Source: Smittium culicis
Taxonomy: Eukaryota > Kickxellomycota > Harpellomycetes > Harpellales > Legeriomycetaceae
Assembly (NCBI GenBank): GCA_001970855.1
Contig: LSSN01002716.1
Coordinates: forward strand, 1-21,309
Length of the DNA: 21,309 nucleotides
Reading direction: 5' to 3'
Under the pieces are notes generated by a model. It searched no databases, was not told the DNA's origin, and saw only the letters and a list, made by a program, of their open reading frames with translations. Positions 21,240 through 21,309 of the stretch are shown here, piece after piece. Position 1 is the stretch's first letter. Each line of letters begins with the position of its first letter. Position numbers and translations under genes: made by a program.

Positions 21240-21309
21240 TAATAATAAATAAAAGATTTTTTCTATAAAATAATCCTGAGTTTATTATTTTTTTACCATT
21301 GGAATTATT

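Overview
The window is very AT-rich nuclear DNA from an intron-dense eukaryote. Genes are split by many short introns (mostly about 50-170 bp). Donors are almost always GTA (GTAAG, GTAAT, GTAAA, GTATT), acceptors are TAG or CAG, and ACTAAT/CTAAC-like branch sites often lie just upstream of the acceptor. Most coding sequence was therefore recovered by hand-splicing, and exon lists are given in each entry. An early-diverging, AT-rich, intron-rich fungus fits best, for example a gut fungus of the Harpellales/Smittium kind. That assignment is inference. Genes for mitochondrial ribosomal proteins argue against the equally AT-rich anaerobic Neocallimastigomycota.

Layout. 1-2728: extremely AT-rich DNA with no convincing gene. 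2729-7058 (minus): a 17-exon SCYL1/Cex1-type pseudokinase. 7059-9256: a gene-poor stretch with an imperfect tandem repeat, an imperfect palindrome and short decayed-looking open segments. 9257-11180 (minus): a five-exon protein with a charged helical N-terminus and a probable beta-propeller, family not recognised. 12018-13733 (plus): a seven-exon Nup43-like nucleoporin. 14056-18017 (minus): a seven-exon, bacterial-type alanyl-tRNA synthetase with a mitochondrial presequence. 18257-18507 (minus): the 3' exons of a small unrecognised gene without a visible start. 18753-19145 (plus): intronless mitochondrial ribosomal protein bL32m. 19397-20513 (minus): five-exon mitochondrial ribosomal protein mL45 (Mba1/MRPL45). 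20690-21239 (minus): a probable small four-exon gene with a membrane-like segment.

How they relate. Three neighbours (mitochondrial AlaRS, bL32m, mL45) serve mitochondrial protein synthesis: charging of tRNA-Ala, a large-subunit zinc protein, and the membrane-facing exit-site protein. The SCYL1/Cex1 and Nup43 genes belong to tRNA/COPI traffic and nuclear-pore biology. They have independent orientations and I see no operon-like link.

I did not find CRISPR arrays, intact transposons, tRNA or rRNA genes. The most useful items for follow-up are the unassigned propeller gene with its possible +1-frame C-terminal tail, the two small unannotated spliced genes, and the repeat-bearing region at 7.1-9.1 kb.
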